From Flavobacterium sp. UBA4098 (GTDB taxonomy: Bacteria > Bacteroidota > Bacteroidia > Flavobacteriales > Flavobacteriaceae): a stretch of 31,295 bases of DNA. Positions 29,587 to 31,295 of the stretch are shown one piece after another. A program made the position numbers and the translations under genes. The notes beneath the pieces are model-generated. The model did no database searches, was not told the DNA's origin, and saw only the letters and a list, made by a program, of their open reading frames with translations. The stretch is from contig DFXW01000002.1 in the NCBI GenBank assembly GCA_002382495.1, positions 143,352 through 174,646 of the forward strand, given 5' to 3'. Each line of letters starts with the position of its first letter. Positions within the stretch are counted from its first letter, which is position 1.

Positions 29587-31295
29587 ATGAGAAAATTTCG
29601 TTTAGCATTATATTGTATTACCCTATTTTTTGTTTCACAATTGGCCTTTTCACAAACAGTTGGCGGTCAATTAGCCGCTGACGACTTTGATGGCGACGGC
29701 ATTATCAACTCGGTTGATTTAGACGATGATAATGATGGTATTCCGGATACAGACGAATATTGTAAATCTAGCATACTCCTTCCAGCTACGAATACCATTG
29801 CTGCTATAACTGAGCAAAGGGTCCCTACGGGCTGGACCATTACGAATTCATCACCTGATATTGCAACAACGGCATCTTCTATTTATAGTGGTTGGCAAGG
29901 AGGTTGTACAGGAGTTGCACCTGCCGCGCCCAATGGCCACACTTCCTGGGTCAACTTTTATTCCAATACACAAGAAGCTTTCAAAACAACCATTTCAGGT
30001 TTAACGGTTGGCAAGACCTATATCCTAAAAGCCTTTTATGCCAAATTCGCCGCAACACCAGCTTTAGGTAGAATTACGGTTAAGTTAGGAACAACTGTTA
30101 TAGATCAATATACGCCTACATTGGGTTGCGGTTGGGAAACGCGTTTCATTACATTTATAGCAAGCGCAACCAGTCATGATTTACAATTCCAAAATACAGG
30201 TTTAGCATCTCCGATGCAAAATGCTAGTGTCTCCATTTCAGCAGATCCCTTATATGAAGTTTGTGATACGGATAATGATGGCTTGTCCAACCAGTTTGAT
30301 TTAGACTCGGATGGCGATGGCTGTACTGACGCTAAAGAAGCAGGTGTTCCAGGAACTTTACGTACTGGTGATGTGAAGAATGGAGTGAATGGTGGCGTTG
30401 TGACTACGACTACGAATATGGCTGGAGCGATTGCAGGAATAGCAGGGTCTTATGGGGCGAATGGATTAGCAGATGATTTAGAGACGCTTGCCGAAAGCGG
30501 AGTCTTAAAGTTTGTTTCATCTTATTCAAATTATGCCTTATCTGCTAATTTAAATACCTGTACAGGTTTGGACTCAGATGGCGATAGCGTATCAGATTTA
30601 ATAGATTTAGATGATGATAATGATGGGATTTTAGATATAACGGAATGTAATGCTAGTCCGAGTAAAATTTTATTTGCTGGATCTAGTGAAGATTTTTCAA
30701 CCATGCGTTCCAGCTTGTTTAATGAGTTTAACAACAACAAAGCCTCGGGAGCAACAATTGTCCAATCGAATATTATAGAAAATGCTACTGTTCCTGCAGG
30801 TTTCTACGATGGCTACGATATGGTGGTTTTTGGTGGAGCAGCATTTAGTGCCATTCATCCAAATCATTGGGCGGCGTTAACTACTGCTATTCAAAATAAA
30901 ACCAGTAAATCATTTGTCATTCAATCAGACAACTGTTGCGTGGCAGGCAACCAAACTGGATTGGTCAATTTATTGAATACAGTGTTTGGAACAAATTACA
31001 GTTTGTCATCCTCTAATGCCGCAACCACTGAAGTGTTTCCACTTAACAACTTAAATAGTTATGCGAATGTAATTTCTACCAATTCATTGACAGGGAATAA
31101 TTATTTACCGATGTTGAATGTGGCAGTGAGTGACATTTTGTTTTATTCTCCAACGGTTAGCGGATCCGCCTTGGCAGGAATGAAACAATTACCAGCTACA
31201 ACTGATAGAAATCGTTTTCTTGCTTGGTTTGTAGATGGCACCATAACACAAGGGGCTCCTTGGTATCCAACGAATCAGAATAAAATAGCGAAAGT
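29587..31295 (+). CDS. Large secreted adhesin-like protein with thrombospondin type-3 repeats, truncated at the window end
   Basis: The frame is open to the last base (569 codons and 2 bases seen), so the C-terminus is outside. The ATG at 29587 gives a clean signal peptide MRKFRLALYCITLFFVSQLAFSQ; a 63-codon upstream extension to ATG 29398 is also open but starts with non-signal sequence. Calcium-binding thrombospondin type-3-like units, rich in Asp/Asn, occur at about 32-59 (DGDGIINSVDLDDDNDG), 227-253 (DNDGLSNQFDLDSDGDG) and 329-355 (DSDGDSVSDLIDLDDDNDG). Between them (about 60-225) is a beta-rich, carbohydrate-binding-like segment. Residues 360 onward (ILFAGSSEDFSTM, YDMVVFGGAAFSAIHPNHW) resemble a flavodoxin-like/ThuA-type fold. 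Such proteins in flavobacteria usually end in a T9SS sorting domain. Probably exported by the T9SS whose genes lie in this window. Confidence 0.8.
   Translation, partial: MRKFRLALYCITLFFVSQLAFSQTVGGQLAADDFDGDGIINSVDLDDDNDGIPDTDEYCKSSILLPATNTIAAITEQRVPTGWTITNSSPDIATTASSIYSGWQGGCTGVAPAAPNGHTSWVNFYSNTQEAFKTTISGLTVGKTYILKAFYAKFAATPALGRITVKLGTTVIDQYTPTLGCGWETRFITFIASATSHDLQFQNTGLASPMQNASVSISADPLYEVCDTDNDGLSNQFDLDSDGDGCTDAKEAGVPGTLRTGDVKNGVNGGVVTTTTNMAGAIAGIAGSYGANGLADDLETLAESGVLKFVSSYSNYALSANLNTCTGLDSDGDSVSDLIDLDDDNDGILDITECNASPSKILFAGSSEDFSTMRSSLFNEFNNNKASGATIVQSNIIENATVPAGFYDGYDMVVFGGAAFSAIHPNHWAALTTAIQNKTSKSFVIQSDNCCVAGNQTGLVNLLNTVFGTNYSLSSSNAATTEVFPLNNLNSYANVISTNSLTGNNYLPMLNVAVSDILFYSPTVSGSALAGMKQLPATTDRNRFLAWFVDGTITQGAPWYPTNQNKIAK

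Noticed and set aside
30531..30740. Minus-strand open frame inside the adhesin-like gene
   Set aside because: Opposes the Asp-rich calcium repeats; its serine/lysine-rich composition is the expected antisense of those codons.
1..31295. CRISPR arrays, tRNAs, rRNAs, insertion sequences or prophage genes
   Set aside because: No regularly spaced repeats, cloverleaf sequences, transposase motifs or phage genes were recognised; the gene order is ordinary chromosomal.

Overview
The window is chromosomal DNA from a member of the Bacteroidota, most probably a Flavobacterium or close relative. The evidence is low GC content with AT-rich spacers, no Shine-Dalgarno sequences, several TAnnTTTG promoter elements of the Bacteroidota type, an intact gliding/type IX secretion (T9SS) cluster gldK-gldL-gldM-gldN, a thrombospondin-type-3-rich surface protein, and a two-component regulator-propeller kinase. 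No tRNA, rRNA, CRISPR array, insertion sequence or prophage gene is visible. Where motif and start-codon evidence favoured it, starts were moved to an internal ATG.

1-6581 (minus strand): groEL (C-terminus cut by the window edge) and groES, then a hairpin terminator, then an envelope operon running from a sigma-54-dependent activator through lptE and a TPR protein to secG, with miaB upstream of it. 6582-6866 is a divergent promoter region.

6867-16402 (plus strand): topA, an arginase-fold protein with a damaged metal site, gldKLMN (the T9SS motor and periplasmic ring genes), a strong terminator, and a MORN-repeat/retropepsin fusion. 16439-21589 holds a DAO-type FAD oxidoreductase, a DUF983 protein (minus), an ABC-F ATPase, a GNAT/FemAB-like protein (minus, TTG start), and two tiny membrane or stress-type proteins (lmo0937-like and YtxH-like).

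21649-24310: a perfect bidirectional terminator, then a minus-strand pair of a von Willebrand A protein and a MoxR/ChlI-type AAA+ ATPase. 24413-29089 (minus): a secreted polysaccharide-deacetylase-like protein, two terminators in tandem, a NarL-type response regulator and its propeller sensor kinase. 29090-29586 is a spacer with a 14-bp tandem repeat. From 29587 to the window end a large secreted adhesin-like protein begins and is cut off.

Functionally the window joins chaperones, outer-membrane and inner-membrane export parts (LptE, SecG), the T9SS core, and a likely T9SS cargo (the terminal adhesin). No single obviously new defence or metabolic system stands out. The best leads are the degenerate arginase-fold protein between topA and gldK, the MORN-retropepsin fusion just after gldN, the AAA+/VWA pair with an Asn in Walker B, the sigma-54-like element before groES, and a dispersed-repeat-like segment at the start of the sigma-54 activator gene.
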